A stretch of 64,000 nt of DNA from Candidatus Woesearchaeota archaeon (GCA_028818155.1 JAPPOH010000001.1:62001-126000); one strand, 5' to 3'. Counted from the first letter of the stretch, positions 9,290-19,189 are shown. The notes: generated by a model from the letters alone, not told the origin. Numbers and translations are program-made.

Positions 9290-10195
9290 TTAGACGCACG
9301 CGCCACTGACACACATGCTCGTATTTGTTCCATTACCAGGCGGACACGTTGTGTTAAAGCTAAGCGGTGTGTCGCCAAAGCAATACGATTCAAATAGTAG
9401 CGTACTGCTAATGCAAACGTCATCAATGCTGAATGGAACGCCTCCTGTTGAACCGGATGTTGTTCCAGCAACGAAGATGTTGGAACCATCAGTTGCGGAG
9501 CAGCTATCAGTCCAGCAGCCACTGGTGTCGTAACTGCCGCAATCAACGGCACAACCGAGTGTACCGCCGTCAAAGCCTTGGCTGACGCATGTCTCACCGT
9601 TGAAATCAGTACCATCGCACGTCTCGTTACCATTCGTCTCGTTGTCGCCACAGAAGCCTCCTGTGTAGTCAACAACAGCCCATACTTGCGCAACGCGACC
9701 ACCATTATTTGGGTTGAGACCGCGCATCCCTGCTTCAAGCGCATCGACTTCTGTGACGGTCCATGCTGCACTTGTCGCTGGGTTCGTTGTGTACACGTGT
9801 GTGTACTCATCCCAGGAGTTGTCTGTGCAGATCTGCGTGCCACTAAGGTAGTCAGTACCACCAGAACGTGTCATCGCTTCAAAGCACCTATTCTTATTAT
9901 TGTTGTGTCGCATCGCAACATAGTGGATCGTCACGCTATTGACGGTCTCTGTTGACAATCCTGTACTGCCAAACGTGAACGTTTCTTTTCGTGTGCCGCC
10001 CGTTCGTAAATAATCGCTCGTGTCGAGCGTTACTTCATCCACGCACTGCCATTCGTTGTTGCCTGAACTACAGCCAACGTGTCTCCATTGTTTCCATGCA
10101 CCTGCACCATCTGGCCTGATCGTCACGGAATCAGCGACAACGCTACCGACCAGTGCAACTGCAAAGAAAACACTCAGTATTGCTATTTTTTTCAT
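9290..10195 (-). CDS. Secreted protein with Cys-rich CGDNETNGNETCDGTDFNG-type repeat
   Basis: Signal peptide MKKIAILSVFFAVALVGSVVADS; Cys-rich repeat. Confidence 0.7.
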   Translation of the reverse strand: MKKIAILSVFFAVALVGSVVADSVTIRPDGAGAWKQWRHVGCSSGNNEWQCVDEVTLDTSDYLRTGGTRKETFTFGSTGLSTETVNSVTIHYVAMRHNNNKNRCFEAMTRSGGTDYLSGTQICTDNSWDEYTHVYTTNPATSAAWTVTEVDALEAGMRGLNPNNGGRVAQVWAVVDYTGGFCGDNETNGNETCDGTDFNGETCVSQGFDGGTLGCAVDCGSYDTSGCWTDSCSATDGSNIFVAGTTSGSTGGVPFSIDDVCISSTLLFESYCFGDTPLSFNTTCPPGNGTNTSMCVSGACV

Positions 10196-10308
10196 AATGC
10201 GTACCTCCTCACAAATATCTGCGTTCTGAATAGTTTTCTTATATATAATAGATTGCTGTGTACATCATATCATCGGATTTATAAAAGCGTGTGACCCCGG
10301 AATGAGAC

Positions 10309-10665
10309 ATGCGAAACAAGTCAAAAGAGACAGTGCTGCATGAAAATCCGAGATGGGCAACATCTGTCTGGCAGTTAGCAAAAGGATTCATGTTTACCGC
10401 ACCAAAAAATGACGCACTTATCATGGTATTCTCTTCACCACAGGAAGTACGCCTCCACATGTTGTTTGTCTTTGCCCCAATTGATGTCATTGCACTGAAC
10501 GAATCGGGAAAGGTTATCGCAATAAAAGAAGAGTTCAAACCGTGGACGTTCTGGCATCCTGGTGTGAAAGCATCAGCAGTACTTGAACTCCCGGCAGGAA
10601 CGATTGCTCGCTCCCGCACGGAAGTAGGCGATACGATTCAACTGCCAGACACCATTGGAAAATGA
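10309..10665 (+). CDS. DUF192 family protein
   Basis: KGFMF...MLFVFAPIDVIALN..GKVIAI.EEFKPWTF..P.VKASAVLELPAGTI pattern. Confidence 0.8.
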   Translation: MRNKSKETVLHENPRWATSVWQLAKGFMFTAPKNDALIMVFSSPQEVRLHMLFVFAPIDVIALNESGKVIAIKEEFKPWTFWHPGVKASAVLELPAGTIARSRTEVGDTIQLPDTIGK

Positions 10666-10704
10666 GGACGGCAAACTTATATAGCTCGACGAGAACAAGT
10701 TTGT

Positions 10705-11910
10705 ATGGCACGACTCGAGACAGGCGTTGATCGGCTAGTACATCTTGTCACGAAAGAGAAGAAAGTAGAGCTCAAGGATGCTGCCAAACAACTGAACGTT
10801 GATCCTGCGGTTGTCCAAGAGTGGGCTGAATTTCTCGAAGAAGAAGGTGTGGTTGGTCTGCAATTTAGTCTGAGCAAGACGTTCCTTGTTGAGAAAAAAC
10901 TCAGTTCTTCTGAAGTGAAAAAGAAAGGAAAAGAGTACGAGAACAAGAAAGAAGCATTCGTCCGTCGTGTGGATGCTGCCTTAAAACAGCTCGAAGACGA
11001 AACTGCAGGATTCGAGAGTATCAAGAAACAGTATGACACAGTCAAGGACCAGATTGGGGATGAGATTGAGGCGGTTCGTGATGAGATGGATCAGCTCAGA
11101 CATTATGAGAAGCTGAAGCGCTCCATCGATGATGATATCTTGAAGCAGCGTGTTGAGTATCAGAAGACAATGGATGATATCCACGCACGATTATCACATG
11201 AAGAGAAGCGATACAAGAAGATTATGCGCGACATTGGTGAGGAGCAGAAGAAAATAGAAGCTGAACAACACGAGATGGCAGACCTCAAGAAAGAAGAGCA
11301 TGACCTCCTGAAGCGAGTTGATGCTTTGAAAGATATCATGCAATCTGCAAAAAACAATATTCAAAGTCAGAACGCCTCAATCAAGGCGCATGAGACACGA
11401 CTCTCAACGCTTCATGAACTTGCTGAAAAGCTTCGCGCTGATTTACTTGAGAAGCGAAAGAAAGAGATCGAGCCCATGCTGCAGATCAGTGACGACCAAT
11501 CATCTCGTATCGTGCGTATCCAAGAAGATATTGTCGGAAAGATTAAGAGTTCACGGGATAAAATGCAGACGTTCGAGCATGAAAGTAAAGCTATTGCAGA
11601 TAAGTTCGAGAAATTCTTCAAGAAACGTGCGCGAACAGAAAAAACGATCAAAGAACTGGATAAGGCAAAGCATGACATGCGGGAAGAGATGAACGAGCTC
11701 ATCAGAAAGGCAAAAGCCTTCGAGATCACGACGAAATCTGCTGATGTGCAGAAGCACATTCGGGATATGGAAGAAAAATTTCAGCACTTCGAGCGGAAAA
11801 AATCAGCGTTCACAAAGCAGATTGACAGGCTGAAAGAGTTTATCCTTGGGAAGGAAGAGGCTGCTGAGCAGAAAGCCACAAAACCTAAGAAAAAGAAGAA
11901 AAAGAAGTAA
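10705..11910 (+). CDS. Winged-helix plus long coiled-coil protein with Lys-rich C-terminus
   Basis: N-terminal HTH-like (VELKDAAKQLNVDPAVVQEWAEFLEEEGVV), heptad-rich body, tail KPKKKKKKK. Confidence 0.7.
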   Translation: MARLETGVDRLVHLVTKEKKVELKDAAKQLNVDPAVVQEWAEFLEEEGVVGLQFSLSKTFLVEKKLSSSEVKKKGKEYENKKEAFVRRVDAALKQLEDETAGFESIKKQYDTVKDQIGDEIEAVRDEMDQLRHYEKLKRSIDDDILKQRVEYQKTMDDIHARLSHEEKRYKKIMRDIGEEQKKIEAEQHEMADLKKEEHDLLKRVDALKDIMQSAKNNIQSQNASIKAHETRLSTLHELAEKLRADLLEKRKKEIEPMLQISDDQSSRIVRIQEDIVGKIKSSRDKMQTFEHESKAIADKFEKFFKKRARTEKTIKELDKAKHDMREEMNELIRKAKAFEITTKSADVQKHIRDMEEKFQHFERKKSAFTKQIDRLKEFILGKEEAAEQKATKPKKKKKKK

Positions 11911-11962
11911 GTTATTCTCGTGGAGTGAGAACGTATTTAAACACAGATTCATTTCTTTCTGT

Positions 11963-12787
11963 ATGCCTGATAAAGTCGATTTACACGTTACATTCACGTC
12001 AACAATGGTACCATTCGAGATATTGTACCGCCATATGCAAGGAGAAAACGTACAAGCAGTCTCGCTGAATGATTATCACTTAGTCCTCGGAGGCAGTTAC
12101 GAGAGAAGATCGGTTGCAGCAGGATTCGCATGGCAAGCACGACGCTTTTGTAAAGACCAGAAAATTGGCTTTGAGGAATACGAGAATGGGTTCAACGTTC
12201 GAACTGATTATAGTGTGAAGCGATTTCTCTATGGGCAACTCTTGCTCGCAGATGACAATGGCGTACCAGGACAAGTGATTACAGTAGGAACTACGAACCT
12301 TTCCGCAAAAAATTCACTCAGAGAACTTGTAGAGGAGAGCACAGGATTCAATATTGCACATCATCCCTTTGCTACGGGAACAAATCCGAGAATAACTGAA
12401 CAGACACTTGCTGAACTCGCAGAACAAGGGAACATACATGCTGCAGGTCATGTCGCACAGTACTTCTTGCCTGGGTTTCGCAGCGCGAACAAGCGTGCAG
12501 CGGCATACGAACGCCTGCCACTCGTTGCATATTCTGCAGCAGAAGACACAAGACTTATTTCAGTAGCACAAACCGTGCAGCAAGTTGCGCGAGCATCAAT
12601 CATGGTAGAACCGATTGCAGATCCAGACCCTACAGCGTACGTTGAACACATCAAGAGAACAGTCCAGGAACGGCGACACGGTATACACTGCGGATATGTC
12701 AGTGCTCAGCAGTTTACAGGTGTTGCACTGCAATTGTTAACACAACAATGGTTTCAGCGATTTCACTTCTTGAGACACAAACAATAA
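11963..12787 (+). CDS. Hypothetical protein
   Basis: ORF with TTTAAA box about 25-30 nt upstream of ATG; no recognised domain. Confidence 0.6.
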   Translation: MPDKVDLHVTFTSTMVPFEILYRHMQGENVQAVSLNDYHLVLGGSYERRSVAAGFAWQARRFCKDQKIGFEEYENGFNVRTDYSVKRFLYGQLLLADDNGVPGQVITVGTTNLSAKNSLRELVEESTGFNIAHHPFATGTNPRITEQTLAELAEQGNIHAAGHVAQYFLPGFRSANKRAAAYERLPLVAYSAAEDTRLISVAQTVQQVARASIMVEPIADPDPTAYVEHIKRTVQERRHGIHCGYVSAQQFTGVALQLLTQQWFQRFHFLRHKQ

Positions 12788-12845
12788 TCTCGGCCCCCGA
12801 CACATTTAAATACTCTCGACCAGAAAAAATGAGTGAGAGGTGGGT

Positions 12846-14462
12846 ATGGCAAAGAAAAAGAGTTCTCGGAAGACTACGAAGAAGTCTCCTCGTAAAAAAG
12901 CGAGTTCGAAAAAGCCAAAGAAACCTACAAAACCTCAAAAAGCAGCGAAGAAACCAGCACAAGCAGAGGTCGTTGATTCATACACGTACAACAGTAAAAA
13001 CATCCCGATCGCGATCACCATCAAAAAAGAACCTTCTTCATTCGTCCCCACCTATGACGTCAGCATCGCTTCACTGTCCAAAACAACAGAGTTCATTCTC
13101 GAAAAGATCAGGATGGAGCTCATCAAACAAGTCAACCTGGGCATTATCGATATCACCGACACGAAAAAAGCGGAAGTCGTGGAAAAAAGATTCAAGGACA
13201 CGATCAGCACACTCGTGGACAAGTATTTCCCAGACCAGGAAGATGAGGAGAGGGGTTTCCTCAAGTCATACTTAGTTGCGAAAGCCTTAGGATTAGGAAC
13301 AATCGAGCTCCTCATGGATGACACACTCCTCGAAGAGATCGTCGTCAACAAAGCACAAACAGAACCGGTCTGGGTCTACCACAAAAACCACGGGTGGCTC
13401 CGCACAACGATCGTGCTCAGAGATGAAGAGCAAACGCAACACTACGCAAGCATCATTGGCAGGAGAGTCGGGAGACAAATCACCGTCTTAGAACCCCTCT
13501 TGGACGCATCCTTGGATAAAGGAGATAGGGTCAACGCGACCATCAGCCCTATCAGTACGATGGGCAACACCCTCACGATCAGAAAATTCTCACGAGACCC
13601 ATGGACGATCACAAGAGTCTTGAAAAGCGGCACGCTCACAGCAGAAGCAGCAGCATGGGTCTGGATGGCGATCCACTACGAAATGAGTTGCATCATCGCA
13701 GGCGGCACAGCGTCAGGAAAAACAAGTGCGATGAACTGCTTCGCGAACTTCTTCCCGCCAAACCAGCGCGTCATCAGCATCGAAGACACGAGAGAAATCC
13801 AACTCCCAAGTTTCCTGCACTGGGTGCCAATGAACACAAGATTACCGAACGCAGAAGGCAAAGGACAAGTGAGCATGGAAGACCTATTAGTGAACAGCCT
13901 CAGAATGCGTCCGGACAGGATCATCGTGGGCGAGGTGAGAAGGAAAACAGAAGCAGAGACACTCTTCGAGGCGATCCACACAGGCCACTCTGTCTATGCA
14001 ACGTTTCACGCGAACAACGCAGAAGAAGCGATCGAGCGACTCACGAACCCACCAATCTCTGTGCCAAAGATCATGCTTCCAGCAATCTCACTCATCATCG
14101 TGCAGTTCAGAAACAGAAGAACGGGCGCGAGAAGAACATTCCAGATTGCAGAGATCACCAAACACTCTGAACAGAATGTCCTCTTGCAATATGAGCCGAA
14201 GAAGGACAAACTGGTCAAGCAGAACAAATCAACATACTTTGTCCAGACACTCAAGCTCTACACAGGGTACTCAGACGCAGAAATCAAAAAAGAACTCAAG
14301 GAGAAACAAAAAGTCCTCGAGTACCTCGTGAAACAGGACATCATCGACGTCGATAGCGTGGGTATGGTAATCGCAGAGTACTACACGAACAAGAAGAATC
14401 TCATGAAGTACGTGAACGCGAACAAGCCATTCATCTCTTCAGTGAAGCACGATGCTGCATAA
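12846..14462 (+). CDS. tadA: Type II/IV secretion (TadA/CpaF-type) ATPase with Lys-rich N-terminus
   Basis: GGTASGKTSAMN Walker A, VISIEDTREIQLP, RIIVGEVRR, HSVYATFHANNAEEAIERL. Confidence 0.92.
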   Translation: MAKKKSSRKTTKKSPRKKASSKKPKKPTKPQKAAKKPAQAEVVDSYTYNSKNIPIAITIKKEPSSFVPTYDVSIASLSKTTEFILEKIRMELIKQVNLGIIDITDTKKAEVVEKRFKDTISTLVDKYFPDQEDEERGFLKSYLVAKALGLGTIELLMDDTLLEEIVVNKAQTEPVWVYHKNHGWLRTTIVLRDEEQTQHYASIIGRRVGRQITVLEPLLDASLDKGDRVNATISPISTMGNTLTIRKFSRDPWTITRVLKSGTLTAEAAAWVWMAIHYEMSCIIAGGTASGKTSAMNCFANFFPPNQRVISIEDTREIQLPSFLHWVPMNTRLPNAEGKGQVSMEDLLVNSLRMRPDRIIVGEVRRKTEAETLFEAIHTGHSVYATFHANNAEEAIERLTNPPISVPKIMLPAISLIIVQFRNRRTGARRTFQIAEITKHSEQNVLLQYEPKKDKLVKQNKSTYFVQTLKLYTGYSDAEIKKELKEKQKVLEYLVKQDIIDVDSVGMVIAEYYTNKKNLMKYVNANKPFISSVKHDAA

Positions 14463-15243
14463 ACTCGTTGCGAAACAATTCCCGAACCTCAGGTTAACGC
14501 TAGCGCAAGCACGCATCACAGAAACCCCTGACGAATACATCAAGAAAACGACCTTCGTGAGCATGCTCCTCGCGATCAGCATTTCTGTCGTCGGCTTCCT
14601 CTTCACAAAGAACGTGTTCCTCTTTCTCGCATTTCCGCTCACGTACGCAGTCTCGTTCTTCTACTTCTTGAACACAGCACAAGCAAAAATCGCTGCCATC
14701 AACAAGGATATCAGCAAGGAAATCGTCTTCGCAGGACGATTCCTCATTATCGAACTGGAATCCGGCGTACCAGTCTACGAATCATTTCAAAACCTCTCAA
14801 AAAACTACGAACACGTCGGCAAGTACTTCTCAGAAGTTGTGGACAGAGTAGATCTCGGAACGCCGATGGAAGAAGCACTCAACGAAGCAGTACAATTATC
14901 CCCGAGCAACGACCTCAGGCGTATTTTTTGGCAGGTGCTGAATAGCCTGAAAACAGGAAGTGAAGTCGCGGGCGCACTGAGCAATGTGTTTGATCAGATC
15001 GTGCGAGAACAACAGATTCGCGTGAAAGAGTATGGGAGAAAGTTGAATCCGCTGGCAATGTTCTACATGATGGCGGCAATCATTATTCCTTCACTTGGAA
15101 CAATCATGTTGATCGTTCTCTCAACCTTCATTGGCATCAACATGAGCTTAGTGTTCTTCTTCATCATTATTGGCCTCAACATCATCGTGCAGCTTCTGTT
15201 CCTTGCTATCATCAGAGCACAGCGACCGCCGGTGGACATATGA
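14452..15243 (+). CDS. tadC: TadC/T2SF-type membrane platform protein
   Basis: GRFLIIELESGVPVYESFQNLSKNY... then TM helices; overlaps ATPase gene. Confidence 0.8.
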   Translation: MLHKLVAKQFPNLRLTLAQARITETPDEYIKKTTFVSMLLAISISVVGFLFTKNVFLFLAFPLTYAVSFFYFLNTAQAKIAAINKDISKEIVFAGRFLIIELESGVPVYESFQNLSKNYEHVGKYFSEVVDRVDLGTPMEEALNEAVQLSPSNDLRRIFWQVLNSLKTGSEVAGALSNVFDQIVREQQIRVKEYGRKLNPLAMFYMMAAIIIPSLGTIMLIVLSTFIGINMSLVFFFIIIGLNIIVQLLFLAIIRAQRPPVDI

Positions 15244-16775
15244 AACACGTACATCCGAAACACCTTCCAAAGGCACCCGTAGCGAAGCGAAAGAAAAAAG
15301 CGAAAGAACACGTGAAAGAGTTCGTGTTTAAACAAGAAGAGTTCGACAAGTTCCGAGAGCGGAGAAAAGACGAGGAACAGAACGACACGCCACGCATCAT
15401 TGAAAAATCCAAGCCAACGTCGAAAGAAGAGCCACAAAAAGAGGAAACTCCCAAACCGCACTTCTTTGCACGTTTCAGCCTCAAGAAGCACTCAAAATCC
15501 AAGGACGTGCAGCAGAAAGCAGTAAAACAGAAGGAACAAGAAGAAACATCTCACAAACCACATTTTTTTGAACGTTTTAGTTTCAAGAAACACTCGACAC
15601 CTAAGGATGTGCAAGGAAAGAAAGCACCTGAGAAACCTGAAGCAACGCCTGCTGAGAAGACAGCAGAACGGAAGGATGAGAAACCTGCAGCACACTTCTT
15701 CGATAGATTCTTCCACAAAAAAGAAACAACGCCAAAGACGAAGGAAGACAGAGCAGCGCAGATCGTAAAAGGGATGCGCCACCAGAAGAAAAAGAAGCGC
15801 AAGAAACTCCAGCGAAAATCACTCCAGGAGTACCTGTTCAAAGCGGGCTACGATATCCAAGCGGAACAGGTGCGCAAAGGCGCATTCTACGCTGTACTCG
15901 TCATTTTCAGCCTCGCAACACTGTACGTCCTCCTCAAAGCATCAGCGTGGGGTGCGGGAGCACTCGACACACTCGTGTTCATCCTTGGCCTCTGGACAGT
16001 CGTCTTCCTAGGCGTGCTTCTCGTCGTCTGGGGCTCCGTGTTCTTCTTCCTCGATTATAGGATCCACAACAGGACGAAACAACTTGAGGATGTCTTGCCT
16101 GATTTCCTCCAGCTAGCGAGCGCGAACATCGCTGCGGGCATGCCTGTTGACAGGGCACTCTGGTATAGCATACGCCCAAATTTTGGTGTATTGGCGAAGG
16201 AGATGGAAGAAGTTGCAAAGGCGACAATGGCTGGGGAAGACCTTGAGCAGAGTCTCATTGCTTTCACGGACAAGTACGAGAGTAACACGCTCAAGCGCTC
16301 TGTGAGCATTTTGATCGAGGGCATGCACTCCGGAGGCCAGATGGCAGACTTACTGAATAAAATCGCCCTGAACATCGATGAACTCAAGATTATGAAGAAG
16401 GAGATGGCAGCAAACGTGACAACCTACGCAATTTTCATCATGTTCGCCGCTGTTGCTGTTTCACCATTCCTCTTTGCACTCGCGACGCAGCTGCTCGTTA
16501 TCATTTCGGATATCACGAGCACACTCGACCTTTCAGCAACAGGCTCGTTGTTCTCGTTCTCCTCCCCTGACCCTGCGCTCATCGGTAATTTCCGCACGTT
16601 CAGTATTCTTTCGTTGCTCTTCTCGACATCATTTGCGGGGGCGATCGTCTCAGTTATCAGGAAGGGAACAGTCCTAGAAAGCGTGAAAGCCATGCCTGTT
16701 TACGCAATCATCGCAATTACAATCTATTTCTTCTCGTCATCGATGCTCTCTGGCGTGTTCAGTGGGATCGTATAG
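15240..16775 (+). CDS. TadC/T2SF-type platform protein with long charged N-terminal repeat region
   Basis: LEDVLPDFLQLASANIAAGMPVDRALWYSIRPNFG...; ATGA coupling. Confidence 0.82.
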   Translation: MKHVHPKHLPKAPVAKRKKKAKEHVKEFVFKQEEFDKFRERRKDEEQNDTPRIIEKSKPTSKEEPQKEETPKPHFFARFSLKKHSKSKDVQQKAVKQKEQEETSHKPHFFERFSFKKHSTPKDVQGKKAPEKPEATPAEKTAERKDEKPAAHFFDRFFHKKETTPKTKEDRAAQIVKGMRHQKKKKRKKLQRKSLQEYLFKAGYDIQAEQVRKGAFYAVLVIFSLATLYVLLKASAWGAGALDTLVFILGLWTVVFLGVLLVVWGSVFFFLDYRIHNRTKQLEDVLPDFLQLASANIAAGMPVDRALWYSIRPNFGVLAKEMEEVAKATMAGEDLEQSLIAFTDKYESNTLKRSVSILIEGMHSGGQMADLLNKIALNIDELKIMKKEMAANVTTYAIFIMFAAVAVSPFLFALATQLLVIISDITSTLDLSATGSLFSFSSPDPALIGNFRTFSILSLLFSTSFAGAIVSVIRKGTVLESVKAMPVYAIIAITIYFFSSSMLSGVFSGIV

Positions 16776-16809
16776 AAACATATTTATACCACTGGCGAAT
16801 AGAGATCTT

Positions 16810-17307
16810 ATGACTGGGAATTTTCTTGAGTTTGCGGCGCACACGTCTGCAAAACAATTAGGGAGGCTCGCAAGTGTCGCAGAACAGGTGCGAAAGTCGT
16901 ATAAGATAACTACGCAAGATGGAAAAAAAGAAAAGGACCCAAAAAATATACGTTTGGAGGAGTGCAAAGAAGGGAGAAGCACACTATTCTTACCAGAAAA
17001 TTCGGGATTGGAAATGATAGCCGATCCGTGGATGGTCGTGGGTCTTGGGCATAGCTATATGCATCTCGTAGCACAGGGGAAAAACCCCTACGAACTCTCT
17101 GTGTGCTGGGGTGAAACAACGAATGAATTCTTTCCAACTATGGGGACGTACCCGGCTGAGGGTGTGCGTAGTATGGAGCTTATCAAAGCTGAGAGTGGAT
17201 TGTATACGACCCGTGTTGCTGGTGTTACGAGCATTCATACTATGTCTGCGGGTGCAACGTTGGGGGTAACCATCGACAGGCCAGCCCAACCAGAGCCAAA
17301 ACCCTAG
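16810..17307 (+). CDS. Hypothetical protein
   Basis: ORF preceded by ATATTTATACC box; no recognised domain. Confidence 0.55.
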   Translation: MTGNFLEFAAHTSAKQLGRLASVAEQVRKSYKITTQDGKKEKDPKNIRLEECKEGRSTLFLPENSGLEMIADPWMVVGLGHSYMHLVAQGKNPYELSVCWGETTNEFFPTMGTYPAEGVRSMELIKAESGLYTTRVAGVTSIHTMSAGATLGVTIDRPAQPEPKP

Positions 17308-17396
17308 CGTACCAAACTCCTATACTGGTATGGGAAGCTTTATAAACCCTAAAACCCATTTTTCTCAGTATTTCGCTTCGGCGAGGTGGTTACATT

Positions 17397-17846
17397 ATGA
17401 GAAAAGGACAAGCAGCAATGGAGTTCTTGATGACGTACGGCTGGGCTATTCTAGTCGTTCTCGCAGCAATTGGCGCACTCGCATACTTCGGTGTCTTATC
17501 CCCGGATAAGTTCCTGCCAAGTAAGTGTACGATGAATCCGCCATTTAGTTGTACAGAATTCAAAGTGACGACATCGGAACTACAACTCGGAATTACAAAC
17601 AACGCAGGTGTTGACCTCGCAGCAGGCGCAAATGTCACAGCAGATTGTGATGCGTCAGGTGTGACGACAGCAGGTGTGACAACGAACGGTGACAAGCTCA
17701 CTGGTGCAAACTTCAACCTCACAGGTTGTACAGGCGCAGCAGTCGGTGACCGATTCAAAGCAGACATTACGATTTCGTACACCAAGTCAGGTGAGTCTGT
17801 CAGCCACACGAGCACAGGAACTGTGCAAGCACGCGTTGAGGCATAA
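17397..17846 (+). CDS. Class III signal peptide pilin (probably major pilin)
   Basis: MRKGQAAMEFLMTYGWAILVVLAAIGALAYFGV; SD GAGGTG; strong T-rich terminator. Confidence 0.88.
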   Translation: MRKGQAAMEFLMTYGWAILVVLAAIGALAYFGVLSPDKFLPSKCTMNPPFSCTEFKVTTSELQLGITNNAGVDLAAGANVTADCDASGVTTAGVTTNGDKLTGANFNLTGCTGAAVGDRFKADITISYTKSGESVSHTSTGTVQARVEA

Positions 17847-17853
17847 AGCCGTT

Positions 17854-17878
17854 TTTTCTTTTTTTTCTTTTTCTTTCT
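17854..17878 (+). terminator. T-rich intrinsic archaeal terminator T4CT8CT5CT3CT
   Basis: Starts 7 nt after pilin stop; the same 25-nt string follows the S-layer gene. Confidence 0.7.
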
Positions 17879-17887
17879 TGAGGTTCC

Positions 17888-18325
17888 ATGAAAAAAGGAC
17901 AAGCAGCACTCGAATTTCTGATGACGTACGGCTGGATGCTCCTCGTCCTCGTCGCTATTATTAGCGTGATGTGGTATTTCACCGGCTTCAACGTGAAATT
18001 CTTTCCTTCCACGTGTACTGTTGAGCCCCCATTCTCGTGCCTTGAGTACAAGGCGCAGGAAGATGGCATAATCACGTTTGGCATACAGAACACGATTGGC
18101 GATGTGACTGATGTGAACATGACACTCTATTGCGAGCAACCACGTTCATTCGTACAGACAGGGGTACTATCAAACCAAGATTTCATCAACGAGACGCTCG
18201 TGCACTTTTCCTGCCCTGTAACTGGGAGTCAGTTCAAGACATCTTTTGACATTATCTACAGAAACGTCGGAGAAGGACCCACCCATACAGCGTCAGGGAC
18301 GATCAGGGCGCACATTGAGCCGTAG
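17888..18325 (+). CDS. Class III signal peptide pilin paralog
   Basis: MKKGQAALEFLMTYGWMLLVLVAIISVMWYFTGF; PPFSC(L/T)E motif shared with previous gene. Confidence 0.87.
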   Translation: MKKGQAALEFLMTYGWMLLVLVAIISVMWYFTGFNVKFFPSTCTVEPPFSCLEYKAQEDGIITFGIQNTIGDVTDVNMTLYCEQPRSFVQTGVLSNQDFINETLVHFSCPVTGSQFKTSFDIIYRNVGEGPTHTASGTIRAHIEP

Positions 18326-18605
18326 ACAATGAGCAGGTGAGCACTCTCTCAGGACCTGGTGCAGCTAATGAGGCTGCTTCGACAAGACAGTCACACGTGC
18401 CACAGTACAATCGAGCGCTTTTCTTGAGGCACACAGCTTCTGTTGTCGTGTAGAGCTCAGTATTCTCAGGAAGGGTAAAGGTGATCTCACCACAACAAGA
18501 AGCTGCAAGACTGTCCACTTGCTCAGAGAGGCTTGGCGTGTAAGGCGTACAACTCAAGAGAAAAAAAAGAAGGACTAGGTAGTCCAGGAGTCTTGCTCGT
18601 CCCAT
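18303..18605 (-). CDS. Small putative lipoprotein
   Basis: MGRARLLDYLVLLFFLLSC-TPYTP: lipobox LLSC. Confidence 0.5.
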   Translation of the reverse strand: MGRARLLDYLVLLFFLLSCTPYTPSLSEQVDSLAASCCGEITFTLPENTELYTTTEAVCLKKSARLYCGTCDCLVEAASLAAPGPERVLTCSLSTAQCAP

Positions 18606-19180
18606 CGCATACCTGTAGGTGCACCTGCTGGTGCTGGACAGCTTCCTGAAGGTACAAGTGCATTCAACTGTGTTGTTACATCACCAGGAGTTATAGTAGG
18701 TGGCGTCCCTGTAGGCTTAAGGATCTCCACTTCTGTCCAGTAATCCTTCAAAATCAATCGACATTCAGCAGCGCTGATCTCTCGCGCACAGCAGCTCCCC
18801 ATCATGTGGAAGCAGTAGAGTCTGTCTTCGCAGACGCCAATGCCTGCGAGCAGCGAATCATCATAGTCTGGCTTGTTATTATTATTGAGGTCAATAAACT
18901 CATTATCTTTCAGCACCCTGTGTGAGCCATACATACAGAGGCTTGCTAAACTTGCTCTGTTGCAACCATTATTGCTCGCTTGTGTACACTTCTCGGCACA
19001 GGCAAGCTCTACTTTCTCTCGGAGTTCTTTCGCTTTTGTCTCTTGCTGGACGTCCGCGAGTTCTTTCTGCTTATCAGCAATCTGGCTTTGGAAAAGCTTC
19101 AACATGACAAGCGCCACTGCGAGGATGATGAAGAGTGCAACGAAGATTTCAATCGGTTTTTCTGTCCCTTTTTTGTTCAT
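18575..19180 (-). CDS. Membrane-anchored pseudopilin-like protein with EF-hand-like loop
   Basis: MNKKGTEKPIEIFVALFIILAVALVML anchor; DLNNNNKPDYDD loop; Cys-rich. Confidence 0.55.
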   Translation of the reverse strand: MNKKGTEKPIEIFVALFIILAVALVMLKLFQSQIADKQKELADVQQETKAKELREKVELACAEKCTQASNNGCNRASLASLCMYGSHRVLKDNEFIDLNNNNKPDYDDSLLAGIGVCEDRLYCFHMMGSCCAREISAAECRLILKDYWTEVEILKPTGTPPTITPGDVTTQLNALVPSGSCPAPAGAPTGMRWDEQDSWTT

Positions 19181-19189
19181 AGTATACAC

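Noticed and set aside
12748-13275. Plus ORF of 175 aa overlapping the start of the TadA ATPase
   Set aside because: Ser/Arg/Lys-rich out-of-frame translation of the ATPase coding region.
13601-14170. Plus ORF of 189 aa inside the ATPase gene
   Set aside because: Alternative frame of a conserved ATPase; composition is Arg/His-rich as expected for shadow frames.
15063-15841. Phe/Leu/Arg-rich minus ORFs opposite the platform protein
   Set aside because: Antisense of a Lys/Glu-rich coding region produces Phe/Leu/Ser-rich frames.
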